From Mesostigma viride (lineage: Eukaryota > Streptophyta > Mesostigmatophyceae > Mesostigmatales > Mesostigmataceae), in contig RPFO01000079.1 in the NCBI GenBank assembly GCA_009746045.1, positions 3,953,295 through 4,017,294 on the forward strand: 64,000 bases of DNA, given 5' to 3'. The notes beneath the pieces were generated by a model. The model made no database searches. It was given only the letters and a program-made list of their open reading frames with translations, and had not been told where the DNA came from. Positions within the stretch are counted from its first letter, which is position 1. Every line of letters starts with the position of its first letter. Position numbers and translations under genes: made by a program. Shown here one piece after another: positions 1 through 12,699 of this stretch.

Positions 1-2
1 GT

Positions 3-1765
<1,763 letters not shown>

Positions 1766-2220
1766 GCAGGTGCATGAGGGCAGCTGGAAGGCTCTGTGTT
1801 TTTTCCAAGTTGAGAAGCATTTTCTGAAATTTCCTTGAGATGTGCAGCATAGTTCCGGTTTTTTATGTATAGCGATTTTAGCTCTATTCTTTCCCCCCTG
1901 GCTAGCACGGGTTTCTTTTTGAAATACAAGCCTGCTACTATCATCAATTGCTATATTTGACACGTTGGTCATAGTTTATTGTCAATAAATGTTTCTACAA
2001 GATGCTTGGCATTGCGCTAGATCAACCCGTGTCCTTTCATGCCCGCCTGAGACAATGTTTCAGTCTTGGATGCATCAAGGCACGCCAACGATGTGTAAGG
2101 ATCAGAGTAGTTGTCTGCGAGAGTTGCCTACATGCTGTCCCGCGGTGGGGATTCGCGGAGCATCAACCCTCGGATATATTGATGGACAGGAGCCTATCCT
2201 AGTCTATAACCGGTTCTAGC
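1766..2220 (+). other. 3' UTR and downstream DNA of the aminotransferase gene
   Basis: This is non-coding sequence after the TAG stop. A TGTAA motif, the usual polyadenylation signal of volvocalean algae, lies at 2094-2098. It would give a 3' UTR of about 350 bases. That is an inference, because no transcript is available. Confidence 0.5.
2094..2098 (+). terminator. Possible TGTAA polyadenylation signal
   Basis: TGTAA lies about 330 bases after the aminotransferase stop codon. Green algae commonly use this motif 10-20 bases before cleavage. It is a short motif, so chance occurrence is possible. Confidence 0.4.
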
Positions 2221-2554
2221 TAAGCATGCCTAGCAAGTCCAGTCAGGGGGCAGACCCTGGATTGCATTAATTAATTGATTAATTAAATAGACTCTTGCTC
2301 CCGTTAACGGCTCTCTCCTTTCCACCACCCATCAAGGAATATGTGCTATGTACATGATCTCCCAACGGAGGCATGTTATAATTTAATTTTTTAATTTGTT
2401 TTGCTCCCGTTATGGAGTCACGGAGCATTAACCCCGATGCATGGACGGATTAATTTAATCAATTAATTAATAGACACGTGACTGCGTCACGTGAGCATAA
2501 GTCCTCAGTGGGAGGGGAACATGCCGGATGGAATGGATTAATTAATTAATTAAT
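2221..2554. repeat. Mosaic of short LINE 3'-end fragments joined by (TTAA)n
   Basis: This stretch holds no gene. It contains pieces of the 3' hairpin seen in full at 3923-3948 (minus-strand pieces near 2290 and 2403-2445). It also has a piece like the 3' end of the second LINE family (2325-2400, cf. 12125-12190). The pieces are separated by TTAATTAA tracts at about 2268, 2455 and 2540. This is a layered accumulation of very short LINE-end insertions. Confidence 0.6.
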
Positions 2555-3180
2555 TATCAACATCACTCCGTTGGGAGTAGATGTAGCACATAGCCCTGAG
2601 AAGGGGCATATGGCTTTTAATACATTCTAGGCTACTTCATGCAAGGGTGGGAATGTAAGCTACCCCTGCTCTAGGTGCACCAGGGCACCCGCACCCTCAT
2701 GGTCTATCACGCTATGCCCGGGTAAGGGGGGAGCATGCCTGTGAGGGGGAAGATCATCATGGCTATACAAAAACTAGAGCGTGGCATCTCAGCAGAGAGC
2801 AGCTCTCTGCATGGGCACAGCATTACTAAATAAAACTAGGCATCGCCTGGAATTTAGCCAAGCCATGCCTATAATGGGACCCCCATGGATGTTGCATTAA
2901 GATTTTAGCCATGCTATGCCATGCAGAGAGATGCTCTCTGCCGAGAAGCCATGTCCTAGCTCGTGTATAGCCATGATGATCTTCCCCCACATAACATACT
3001 CCCCCTTAGCTGGGCATAGTGTGAAGATTATGAGGGTGCAGGTGCCCTGGTGCACCTAGAGCAAGGGTCGCTTACATTCCCACCCTTGCATGACTGAGTA
3101 GCCCAGAATGTATTAAAAGCCATATGCCCCTTCTCAGGGATATGTGCTACATGTACTCCCAACAGAGTTATGTTTCTAAT
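2555..3180. mobile_element. Foldback (inverted-repeat) element, about 620 bp
   Basis: The first half (about 2555-2865) reads again as the reverse complement in the second half (about 2875-3180). Mirrored blocks include TGTAGCACATA.CCCTGAGAAGGGGCATATGGC, the CTCTAGGTGCACCAGGGCACC block and the GAAGATCATCATGGCTATACA block. Both ends abut TTAATTAA tracts. No coding capacity is seen. The outer ends resemble the 3' end of the TTTAA-tailed LINE family (12140-12180), so the element may be mobilised by that LINE. Half-copies occur at 5155-5215 and 5344-5720. Confidence 0.75.
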
Positions 3181-3213
3181 TAATTAATTAATCGTCTGGA
3201 ATGGATGGTATAA

Positions 3214-3983
3214 GCTTTACGCCAGTACCGGGCCCTGTGGCGCAAGCCCCTGGGCAAGATCGAGAAACAGGACCTGTTCAAGGTCCTCGTCCTTCCTGTT
3301 CTCACGTATGGCGCCGAGACGTGGACCCTCACCGCCGACCTGGCCCGCAAGCTGGACGGCGCGGTCACCAGCATGCTGCGTTCCATTTTCAGAGTACCTA
3401 GGATATGCTGCTCATGTCCGCAACGAGGACCTGTACCAGGGCATGCCCTATATCACCAGCACCATTAAGCAACGACGCCTGCAGCTAGTAGGGCACCTAG
3501 CTCGCACCAACCAGGTCGACACCTCACGTGGCCCCCCCGCAGGACTGCGACCAGCTCAGCCTGGCCGGCACCTCCTGACGTGGGCTGGGCCCAGTGATGT
3601 TAGACGCCGCAAGGCCCGCACCTACAAAGAACAGCTAGTAGAGGACATGGGGGGCCTCGGCCTCTCCGTGATTTGGAAGAAGATGATGGACAAGGCCAAG
3701 TGGGCCCAGGTCATAGAGGACAACGCGCCCCCCCCAGTGGGGAAGCGACCGCGTGTGCAATCCCGCGGGAGGCACGCCAGATAGCTCCCCCTAGGGCAGC
3801 GTGCGGCTGCCTAGATAGTTGTTGTAGTTAGAATGCTGTTAGATGGATGTAGTATGTAGCCAATGTAGATAGATTAGACCGGTAGGAATGTTTGCACCCA
3901 TCCATCCATCCATCGGGGTTAATGCTCCGTGACTCCCCAACGGGAGCACGAGTCTAATTAATTAATTAATTAATTAATTAATA
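3214..3983 (+). mobile_element. 5'-truncated LINE copy 1 (RT C-terminal part, 3' UTR, hairpin, TTAA tail)
   Basis: The copy begins within the C-terminal domain of a LINE reverse transcriptase, with LVLPVLTYGAETWTLTADLA (from about 3280) then LQLVGHLARTNQVD and GGLGLSVIWKKMMD, and a stop near 3782. The first part and the rest lie in different frames, so the coding is broken. A 3' UTR with CATC repeats leads to a hairpin at 3923-3948 (TGCTCCGT / ACGGGAGCA) and a (TTAA)n tail at about 3955-3982. Such a 3' hairpin plus short-repeat tail is typical of LINEs whose RT recognises its template by the 3' structure. Confidence 0.85.
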
Positions 3984-4378
3984 AGCTATCTAGGTCCTAG
4001 TTACAGGGGTGTGGGCACCGCGGCCCGAATCGCTATGAATGCCATACTTGGTCACACGCGGAGCCCCCACAGGCTTGGGGGTGGTCTCCTTCATCACTAC
4101 TTGCCATCTATCCTTGCGCACCATCTGCCTCCATATTACAGACAAACCAGGAGGCTGCCCGGGGGTCAGCCCGTCATGGACGGATGGTTGGGTGCAAACA
4201 GTCCTACCGGTGTAATCTATCTACAACAGCTATCTACAATCAGAATCTACATCTATCAACTCAAGCTACAAACATCAACTCTACCCTAGGGGACCTGTCT
4301 GGCGTGCTTCCCATATTCTGATTCCCGTATGTTTGCACACGCGGGCGCTTCCCCACGGGGGGAGGCTCGTTGTCCTAT
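3984..4378 (-). mobile_element. LINE 3' UTR fragment (copy 2, divergent)
   Basis: About 4170-4378 matches the minus-strand LINE 3' UTR (GGTGCAAACAGTCCTACCGG block) and ends at the GGCTCGTTGTCCT point, which directly abuts the (TTAA)n of the next copy. 3984-4170 is unassigned. No coding sequence is seen. Confidence 0.6.
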
Positions 4379-4934
4379 ATTAATTAATTAATTAGACTCG
4401 TGCTCCCGTTGGGGAGTCACGGAGCATTAACCCCGATGGATGGATGGATGGGTGCAGACATTCCTACCGGTCTAATCTATCTACATTGGCTACATACTAC
4501 ATCTATCTAACAGCATTCTAACTACAACATCGATCTAGGCAGCCGCACGCTGCCCTAGGGGGAGCTATCTGGCGTGCCTCCCGCGGGATTGCACACGCGG
4601 GCGCTTCCCCACTGGGGGGGGCTCGTTGTCCTCTATCCTGGGCCCACTTGGCCTTGTCCATCATCTTCTTCCAAATCACGGAGAGGCCTAGGCCCCCCAT
4701 GTCCTCTACTAGCTGTTCTTTGAAGGTGCGGGCCTTGCGGCGTCTAGCATCACGGGGCCCAGCCCACGTCAGGAGGTGCCGGCCAGGCTGAGCTGGGCGC
4801 AGTCCCGCGGGGGGGCCACGTGAGGTGTCTACCTGGTTGGTGCGAGCTAGGTGCCCTACTAGCTGCAGGCGCCGCAGTGCTTAATGGTGCTGGAGATATA
4901 TGGCATGCCAAGGTACAGGTCCTCATTACGGATT
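4379..4934 (-). mobile_element. 5'-truncated LINE copy 3
   Basis: Reading on the minus strand, RT C-terminal sequence (GGLGLSVIWKKMMDKAKWAQ near 4700-4640) is followed by 3' UTR, the hairpin at 4401-4426 and a (TTAA)n tail at 4379-4395. Similarity to the other copies ends near 4934. The coding part is a frame-broken remnant. Confidence 0.8.
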
Positions 4935-5208
4935 GCAGGATTGCGGCAATGTAAGGTGATTCTCGATCCCGATTTCTGGCCTGCGCTGGTTGTCTCCTTG
5001 ATGTAAGGTGAGACGTGGAAGATCCCACCTGAACTGGATCGAAGAAGCGTGCTGGCCGACTAGCTACCACGAATTAATATATTAATTAAAAAAACTCGTG
5101 CTTCCGTTGCATGGGGAGTCACGGAGCACTAACCCAGATTAATTAATTAATTAAAATCATAGCTCCGTGGGGAGCATATATGTAACACATAGCCCTGAGA
5201 AAGGGGCA
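4935..5208. repeat. Unassigned DNA with LINE-tail and foldback-end scraps
   Basis: 4935-5075 is unrecognised. 5092-5140 is a minus-strand LINE 3'-hairpin fragment, and 5150-5208 is a piece of the foldback terminus (CATAGCCCTGAGAAAGGGGCAT). TTAATTAA tracts separate them. Confidence 0.45.
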
Positions 5209-5343
5209 TCTATTAATTAATTAATTAATCAATTAGACTCGTGCTCCCGTTGGGGAGTCACGGAGCATTAACCCCGATGGATCAGTGGATGGATGGGTGC
5301 AAACAGTCCTACCGGTCTAATCTATCTACATCAGCTACCTACG
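5209..5343 (-). mobile_element. Very short LINE 3'-end insertion (copy 4)
   Basis: This copy contains only the (TTAA)n tail, the hairpin (5242-5267) and about 75 bases of 3' UTR. It is severely 5' truncated and is fused directly to half a foldback element. Confidence 0.75.
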
Positions 5344-5720
5344 ACAAGGGGCATCTATGGGTTTGTAATACAATCAGGGCGACAACCTGCAGGTGTACTG
5401 ATGTACAACTATCACCTGCTCTGGGTGCACAAGGTGCACCTGCACCGCCATGATGGTTCATGCCTCCTAAACAAGCACAAGCACACAAGGCGGCTTGAGG
5501 AGAGGGCCTAGAAGGCCTGCATGACATATGGGGTGGAAGGTATGTGGCTAGGCTATAGCTGGTGTGACACATGCATGGCATCTCAGCAGAGAGTAGCTCC
5601 CTGCTTAGGCATAGCATGGCTAAATGCTGACTGCAACATCCATGGGAGGTCCGATTGTAGGCATGGCGTAGCTAAATACTGAAGGCATCATCCATGGGGG
5701 CCATTATGGGCGCACATGCG
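5344..5720. repeat. Half copy of the foldback element
   Basis: The order of blocks (GGGGCATCTATGG, CTCTGGGTGCAC, GGCATCTCAGCAGAGAG, TGCAACATCCATGGG) follows one arm of the 2555-3180 foldback with clear divergence. No gene is seen. Confidence 0.55.
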
Positions 5721-5727
5721 CGTGGGC

Positions 5728-5997
5728 CCCCTTCACTTTGAAGGAATTGGACGGCGCCCTTGCTCGCCTGCGGTACGATGCGGCGGTCGGTGCCCGGACC
5801 ACAGGTCTTTCTGCTGAGCTGCTGAAGACCCCCGGATCCGGCGGTTAGGGATCTTCTGCTGGCGTTCTGCAACCGTGTCCTGCTCTCTGACGAGCCTCCG
5901 CCTGCTGAGTGACAGACGGCCATCCGCGTCATGCTGTACAAGAAGGGCTCTGCTGCTGACCCCGGTAACTACCGGGGTGTCTGCCTCACAACACCTT
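5728..5997 (+). pseudogene. Fragment of LINE reverse transcriptase N-terminal region
   Basis: Plus-strand pieces read FTLKELDGALARLRYDAA, then AFCNRVLLSDEPPPAEW and TAIRVMLYKKGSAADPGNYRG. The last is the classic start of a LINE RT domain (KKGD..DPNNYRPI). The pieces lie in more than one frame and stop shortly after, so this is a dead fragment from the part of the RT that the other copies lack. Confidence 0.7.
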
Positions 5998-6051
5998 GAA
6001 ATGGCCTTTTTTTTACATAAATTATGGCCCATGGCAAGTTTATTGTCATTA

Positions 6052-7220
6052 ACTAATTAATTAATTAATTAGACTCGTGCTCCCGTTGGGGAGTCACGGA
6101 GCATTAACCCCGATGGATGGATGGGTGGATGGGTGCAAACAGTCCTACCGGTCTAGTCTATCTACATCGGCTACATACTACATCTATCTAACAACATTCT
6201 AACTACAACAACTATCTAGGCAGCCGCACGCTGCCCTAGGGGGCTATCTGGCGTGCCTCCCACGAGATTGCACACGCGGGCGCTTCCCCACTGGGGGGGG
6301 CTCGTTGTCCTCTATGACCTGGCCCTGTTGTCCATCATCTTCTTCCAAATCACGGAGAGGCCTAGGCCCCCCATGTCCTCTACTAGCTGTTCTTTGAAGG
6401 TGCGGGCCTTGCGGCGTCTAACATCACTGGGCCCAGCCCACGTCAGGAGGTGCCGGCCAGGCTGGGCTGGTCGCAGTCCTGCGGGGGGACCACGTGAGGT
6501 GTCTACCTGGTTGGTGCGAGCTAGGTGCCCTACTAGCTGCAGGCGTCGTTGCTTAATGGTGCTGGTGATATAGGGCATGCCGTGGTACAGGTCCTCGTTG
6601 CGGACATGAGCAGCATATCCTAGGTACTCTGTTAATGGATCGCAGCATGCTGGTGACCGCGCCGTCCAGCTTGCGGGCCAGGTCGGCGGTGAGGGTCCAC
6701 GTCTCGGCTCCATACGTGAGAACAGGAAGGACGAGGACCTTGAACAGGTCGATGTTTCTCGATCTTGCCCAGGGGCTTGCGCCACAGGGCCCGGTACTGG
6801 CGTAAAGCGTGCCAGGCGAGGGAAATGCGATGGTCCACATCAACCTCGCAGCTGGGGAGCAGGCTGCCCAGCAGCTTAACGCGGTCCCGATACAGGACTC
6901 GAGAGCCGTCTAGGAGAAAGAGGGGCGGCGGTGGGTTGGTGAGCCCAACCGCCAGGGCCTCTGTCTTCTTGCTGACCTCAAGCCCCACTGCACGGGCCTC
7001 GAGAGCCAGGCAGTCAAGCCATGTCTGCACATGCTCAGTGCCCTCGAAGAGGGTGGTGTCGTCTGCGTAGATGATGTCTGCCAGCCGAATCTCCGTGTCC
7101 GCACCGCCATGCCAGAATTTGTTAGCAACCTGCACTCCTGGTGGTAACTTCCCTGCCCACGATGCGGGCAAATCGCTTGCGCGCCTGAATCATTACGTAT
7201 TCGACAACAATAATGAACAG
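6052..7220 (-). mobile_element. 5'-truncated LINE copy 5, left flank of the tandem duplication
   Basis: On the minus strand the RT palm motif LADIIYADDTTLFEGTEHVQ (about 7095-7035) is followed by the thumb and C-terminal parts TYGAETWTLTADLARKLDGA and LQLVGHLARTNQVD, then 3' UTR, hairpin (6078-6103) and (TTAA)n (about 6050-6072). The C-terminal section is in another frame from the YADD section, so the gene is broken. Similarity to the copy at 19343-20605 ends near 7220 at AATGAACAG, the 5' truncation point. Confidence 0.88.
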
Positions 7221-8179
7221 ATTGACCTAGGATTGGATCCCACCACTCCCCGGGATGTGTCTGGCCAGTGGTGGATTAGTTGAGTCAAAATGTTAAGTTT
7301 ACATGGTACTCCCTGCTTAAGTTAACTCCAGATCCAAGGCCAAAACTGGCCACCTAAACCACTTGCACTTGCATAGAAACAATAGCCGATCTCAGATTAT
7401 GCTGTAACTTTGCAGTGGTGATGAATAGTAGTTGTTCTGACCTTGTACAAAGTTCTACGCCATTTGGAGCCCTAGTTGGTGACGAATGCTAGCAAAATTT
7501 TGCTATCATTCGTTCATTTCATATAATATTTAACCCAAAAATGTCAGAATGCCACCAAAACTTATCGTCATCATGCCAGCACCTGACGCATGGTCTCAAC
7601 AAGTCATGAGCAAAAATTCAGATCATGCAGAGCCCAAAATGGTGACATTTGCCAGCAATTGTCGCCATTTTTTGCTTTTTTACTCACAATTTTAACAACA
7701 TTAACCACCAAAACACTCTCCAAGCTGGGGCACATCATTTAAATCTTTGCAGGCAACTCAAGAATGACTAGTACAGACAGTGTGCAAAAACTTGGTGCAT
7801 GTGAATGCCTGAGTGGTGACCATTGCTAGCAGAATCCATCATGTAAGGTAGGCATTGCCAGTATGCCAAAAGCTGTGATGGCAGTGCATGTCCATATGTA
7901 CACCCCATGAAACCATGCCTCTAAACTACTTGGCACATTGCAAAATGGGAAGGAAAGGTGAACAATACATGCCACATCACTAACACAGCCATTTGAATGC
8001 TACAACACGCACCATGCATGATATACACTACGTGTAATTACTGTAATACATGTCGAGAATATGCCGAGCGAGCATATCAAGGTGCAGTGACCCCAACGCT
8101 GGCACATGTCACCTGGCATCAACGTATGCTCACATGATATGGCATTGGCATATCCCATGTCTCCATCTCTTGCACTTTG
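7221..8179. other. Unassigned AT-richer DNA (unit A)
   Basis: No convincing gene, RNA or repeat is seen. The same sequence is present in unit B at about 13856-14818. Confidence 0.5.
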
Positions 8180-9370
8180 TGGCCACCAAGCCACCCATGC
8201 AGTCGCCCACCCATGCAGCCACCTGGCCACCCACCCACACAACTCGCGCGCCCGTGCACCCAGACAGCCACCTGTCCTCCCACCCAGTGACCCACCCACC
8301 AGCCAGCGCGCACGTGCTTACCCAACTTATATAACCATGCGTGCACCTAGGCACCCAACCACCTACCAACCCACTTGGACATCCACCCACCCACCAAGGC
8401 ACCTGCGCAACCCACACACCAACTAACTAATAATAAGGAGGCATTCCCCCATCCAATGAGCCAACCACCCAACCACCTAATAAACACCCAGCCAGCTGGC
8501 CCCATATGCACCCGTCCGGCCACCCACCCACACACCTACCCACTCAACCACTCACTGCCCCCACACCCTTATACCCACTGACCCACCCACTGACCCACCC
8601 ACACATGCATTTTCTCAGCCAGCACCCCGGCACCTACCTCACCCCAACCTGCACAGCCCTTCACCCGCGATAGGTGAGTCGGTCCCAACCACAAACCCAT
8701 CCACGCATCCATATCTGTGCGCCCACCCGTCCATCTACCCGTCCCTTCGCCCACCCCCCCACATCTAGTCATCTACACATCCACCAGCCACCACTGAACC
8801 ACCAATGGCCCACCCGTGGACCAACCCACCCACCCACAGACATCCCTAACCAACCAACCACCAACCCACCACCCTCAAAACCGTGCAGTTGTTTCACTCA
8901 TGCATCCAACAAAACACCCACTTCAAAGTCCCCAAAGCCTATCATCACCCAGCCACCTGGCCATCTGCCAATAACCGACCGCCCTTGCACTCATCCACCC
9001 ACCATGACCAGCCAGCCACCCACCCACCCTCTCCAACTGCCTGTGTTCCCACTTATGCAGCAAGCCATTTACCAAGGCATCCACCTATCAGCCGGCCACC
9101 TGCCATTGAACCCACCCACGCCTAGGCATCCCTTGAAGCATCTATAGCCCAAGCCTCCCACCCAAGGCTCTCTGGGCAATCAAACAACCAAACAACCAAT
9201 CACCCAGCTATACAACCACCTAACCACCTAACCACTCAACAACACAATCACCGAACCACCTAACTACCCAACACCCAAACCAGCAAGGCATGTGCCCGCC
9301 TCGCATGCCCTCACCATTGCAACACCCCATACACGCCCCGCTCACCTAGCCAGCCACACACCCAGCCAGT
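8180..9370 (+). repeat. CCA/CCCA-rich low-complexity tract (unit A)
   Basis: The plus strand is dominated by irregular CCACC, CACCCA and AACCA words. Open frames on both strands here (Pro/His/Thr-rich or Gly/Trp-rich) are by-products of composition, not genes. Confidence 0.75.
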
Positions 9371-10576
9371 CTACTGCTCAACTCACGCATGAAGGCAATA
9401 TCAGCCATGCATGGCCTCACCTTGCATCACTTGCATTGCCTGGGTAATTTGCATGAGACAGCTTCCATCTCATTGTCAGCAACTGAAAAGGCTCTTTCTT
9501 CACAGTAATGAATAAGCAACAACGTTGGAAACGTGCTCCCATTCCTCTTTAAAACAGTCTTTAAATCAGAAAGACAAGGGCAAATATCTGGACAAGGTGG
9601 CAATAACCACTGCACCATGCTCTTGAGAAAGTCTTAGCAATCCAGCTTTCTACCCTTTCAGAAGCTGCCTTGCGTTAGCAACGATTCTGGGCCCTCTGGC
9701 TCGCTCACCTCGCTTAATCTGCGCTTCTTTATGGCTGCCGGGATATGCGAAGCTTGACCCGAGCGTGTCGTGGCGAGGTCGTCTGCCCGACTCATCACAT
9801 CTCGAAACCGCACTGCCGACTAATAAAAACGATGCCCCCCTTTGCCTTTTGTATCTGGCGTCAAAAGAACAATGAACTCGCTAGGAAAACACTGTCGCAA
9901 AGAGCTTCCTACAGGCATTATAAGCAATTTTCGCAGCTTTTACCGCACTTACTGCACATCCGGAAGACCATTAGCGGCCTTAGCGCGGAAGCTTGGGCAC
10001 GCCACATCTTCTGCTGGCTTATTGCCGCAGGCTGGCAGCATAGGAACGTCGGGCATAGCCTAAAGAGCTGATTATCTGACGACAAAGATATGCATTGCAT
10101 GAAGCAACAAACAGACGGATTTCGCACCCCCATATTTATTCACGTCAATGCCGGACAATTAAAAGCGAAACTCAAAAAACGAAAACACTAACGTTTTCGG
10201 GAATATTATAACGAACAAGCTGAGCTATCGTGCCGGGATTTTCGTATCCTCATGTGACCAAGACTTTGAGACACGTACCACCGAGAAATCCGGTTTCAGT
10301 CGCGAAAAACTGGTCCGCTGTGAAAAAAACTTTTTGTCCCGTTCAATCAGTGCCCGCGTCGCAATCACAGCCTATATAAGTCCAAAATTATTCTATGGAT
10401 TAACCGTGATGTAAGCTTCGTTTTGACACCTCGAGCGGCTGCAATGACGCAAGTTTCAGAACGCTAGCTCATGCTCGACCGCCATGGGTGTTTTCGTCGT
10501 TTTCGTCAGTCGTGGCGCGGGAAAAATCTAGATCTCGGACGAATTCCGGACAATAATTTATGTAAAAATTTGGCGG
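9371..10576. other. Unassigned DNA (unit A)
   Basis: An open frame of 108 codons (9745-10071, +) has no recognisable domain, and an overlapping one exists in another frame. I cannot support a gene. The sequence is repeated at about 16021-17226. Confidence 0.4.
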
Positions 10577-10589
10577 GGCTCGCGGTGTT

Positions 10590-11576
10590 GTGCTCCAGAG
10601 CGCCGCGCTGAAGGTCTTCATGCGCATGATGCTGCACAGGCTCCGCGCCGCGCTGGACCCACGCCTGGGTGAGTCTCAGATGGGTTTCCGTCGTGGTCGT
10701 AACACTGTCATGCATGGCTGTGTTTGTCGCGCGCCGGTTGATGGAGGACGGGTGCGTCGCCTTCCCCCTGACAGTTTGCCGCTGGTCTTCATTTTTGTTG
10801 ACTATATCAAGGCCTTTGACACGGTTCTCTGGGAGGCTCTTTGGGCCATCCTAGCTCTGGATCGGGTACCACCTGCGTTTATTGCTGCCATTCGCCGACT
10901 GTATGAGGGCTCACAGGCAGTAGTGCGGACTGCGGAAGGCACCACTCCACCATTCCCCCTTCACCACGGGGTGTGGCAAGGTTGTGTCCTGTCCCCATAC
11001 CTGTTCATTATTGTCGTGGATCACGTCATGCGCCGAGCACGTGCGCGCTGTACTGCTCTTAAGGGGTTCGAGCCAGGCTTGGACATCCTTAACGTGAAAG
11101 AGCACGGCGGGGTTAGACCTGGTTACCGCCTGGCCGACCTGATTTATGCGGATGACACCACCCTCATCGAGAGCCCCGAGCACATTCAGACCTGGCTGGA
11201 CTGTCTGGGCCTGGAGGCGCGGGCGGTGGGGTTGGAGATTAGTGTCAAAACTGAGGCGATGGTGATTGGGGCCTCCAGTATACACCACCGCTGCCGCGCC
11301 TGCTCGACGGGACGGAGGTCCCGTTCCGAGACCGCTTCAAGCTGTTGGGGAGTTGGCTCCCTGACACTGCCGACGATGTGGACACCCGCATCGGCCCTGC
11401 CTGGGCCAAGCTCCGTTCGCTCAAAACCTACTGGCGCTCGAAGGGCCTGGGCGAGCACCGCAAGCGCATGCTCTTCAAGGTCCTCGATCGTCCTCACGGT
11501 GCTCACGTATGGCGCGCCGACTGAGGCGTGGACCATCCCACCCAAACTGGCAGCTAGGCTAGACGGCACGGTTTGA
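10590..11576 (+). pseudogene. LINE reverse transcriptase remnant (unit A)
   Basis: This open stretch holds RT motifs A (VDYIKAFD), B-like (GVWQGCVLSPYLF) and C (YADD), all with their catalytic aspartates. The N-terminal endonuclease and early RT are missing through 5' truncation. The last third of this frame (after about 11280) is not RT-like, and the true continuation is in the next frame, so a frameshift is present. The same lesion is in the unit B copy, so it predates the duplication. Confidence 0.85.
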
Positions 11577-12177
11577 CAGGATATGCTCCGACAGGTCCTT
11601 AATTAACGTAGGGTTTTCCGAGCGTTCGTCATCAGAGTCTTTGTATCATGGCATGCCTCGTATTTCGGACGAGATTAGGCAGCGAGGGATAGCATTTGTA
11701 GGACACCTTGCTCGCACCAGCCAGGTCGACACCGCCCTTGGCCTGGCCGGCCCCCAGCGGCTTGGCCAGCCAGCGGGGCGACACATTCTGACCTACTAGG
11801 CCCCGAGTGATAGTAGCTGGCCTGGCCCCGAGGGCATTCCCAAAAGGGTAGGGAAACCTGTCACGAGCTACATTCAGATGTTGCTGGACGACCTAGTGGT
11901 CCCAGCCCAGTTTGAGCACCGCGTCCACTCTCTCTCCCGTCTTTGGACTGCCATGTAGGACAAGACGCGGTGGAAGAAGATTGTCACTTGAGGCGCACAC
12001 GCCCGGCCCTGTGGGCAAACCACCTCCCCCCAAGCGGAGGAGGCGTTTTGATGAGTATATGTGTAGTTAGGATTTTCTAGATAGCTTAGAGTTAGTTAGG
12101 ATAGTTCGATCACGCGGCTTCCTCCACCCCATCCATCATGGAATATGTGCTACATGATCTCCCCACGGAGGCATGTT

Positions 12178-12262
12178 ATAATTTAATTTAATTTAATTTA
12201 ATTTAATTTAATTTAATTTAATTTAATTTAATTTAATTTAATTTAATTTAATTTAATTTAAT
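12178..12262 (+). repeat. (TTTAA)n tail
   Basis: A pure pentanucleotide run of about 16 units follows the LINE 3' end. The unit B copy (18833-18905) is slightly shorter. Confidence 0.9.
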
Positions 12263-12442
12263 GCGCGTGGGCCACATGCTAGGCTAAGCCTGACTAATCT
12301 ACACTACTGGTATATGTTCCCTAGTCTGAGGTGGCAGGAGGGGCCTGCCAGGGCTTGTGGTCAACGTACGTGGATGACCGCCCCCCTCCAGCCAGTACAC
12401 CGGCTTCCCCCCTGCACGCTGCCGGAGCTGAAGGCAGGTCGA

Positions 12443-12699
12443 TCGTGCTCCCGTTGGGGAGTCACGGAGCAATGTTAACCCCGATGGATGGATGGATGGA
12501 TGGATGGATGGGTGCAAACAGTCCTACCGGTCTAATCTATCTATTATACATCAGCTACCTACAAAATCTATCTAACAGCATCACTAACTACAACATCTAT
12601 CTAAACAGCATCACGCTACCCTAGGGGAGCTGTCTGGCGTGCCTACCGCGGGTTTTCACACGCGGGCGCGTCCCCACAGGGGGGGGCTCGTTGTCCTCT
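12443..12699 (-). mobile_element. LINE 3' UTR-only copy (copy 6)
   Basis: The copy carries the hairpin, (GATG)n and the whole 3' UTR, and stops at GAGGACAACGAG (minus strand), immediately next to the (TTAA)n tail of the following copy. The fragment at 4170-4378 stops at the same place. It may be a short derivative family. Confidence 0.7.

Larger units (their letters stand above)
10577..12262 (+). mobile_element. 5'-truncated LINE of a second family, TTTAA tail (unit A)
   Basis: The RT is cut at its start (GVVLQSAALKVFMRMM, about 10577). Motif A (IFVDYIKAFDTV, about 10791-10826) and motif C (LIYADDTTLIES, about 11140-11175) are intact. After about 11280 the protein continues in a different frame (LDGTEVPFRDRFKLLGSWLP), and stops follow near 11574, so the RT is dead. 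The 3' UTR ends at ATGATCTCCCCACGGAGGCAT, a weak hairpin, followed by (TTTAA)n from about 12178 to 12262. Both tail and 3' UTR differ from the TTAA family. Confidence 0.85.

Noticed and set aside
8106-9147. Long Pro/His/Thr-rich open frames
   Set aside because: They follow the CCA-rich composition, exist on both strands, and have no domain or splice context.
9745-10071. 108-codon frame, repeated at 16395-16721
   Set aside because: Present twice only because the region is duplicated. It has no recognised domain, and an overlapping frame is equally open.
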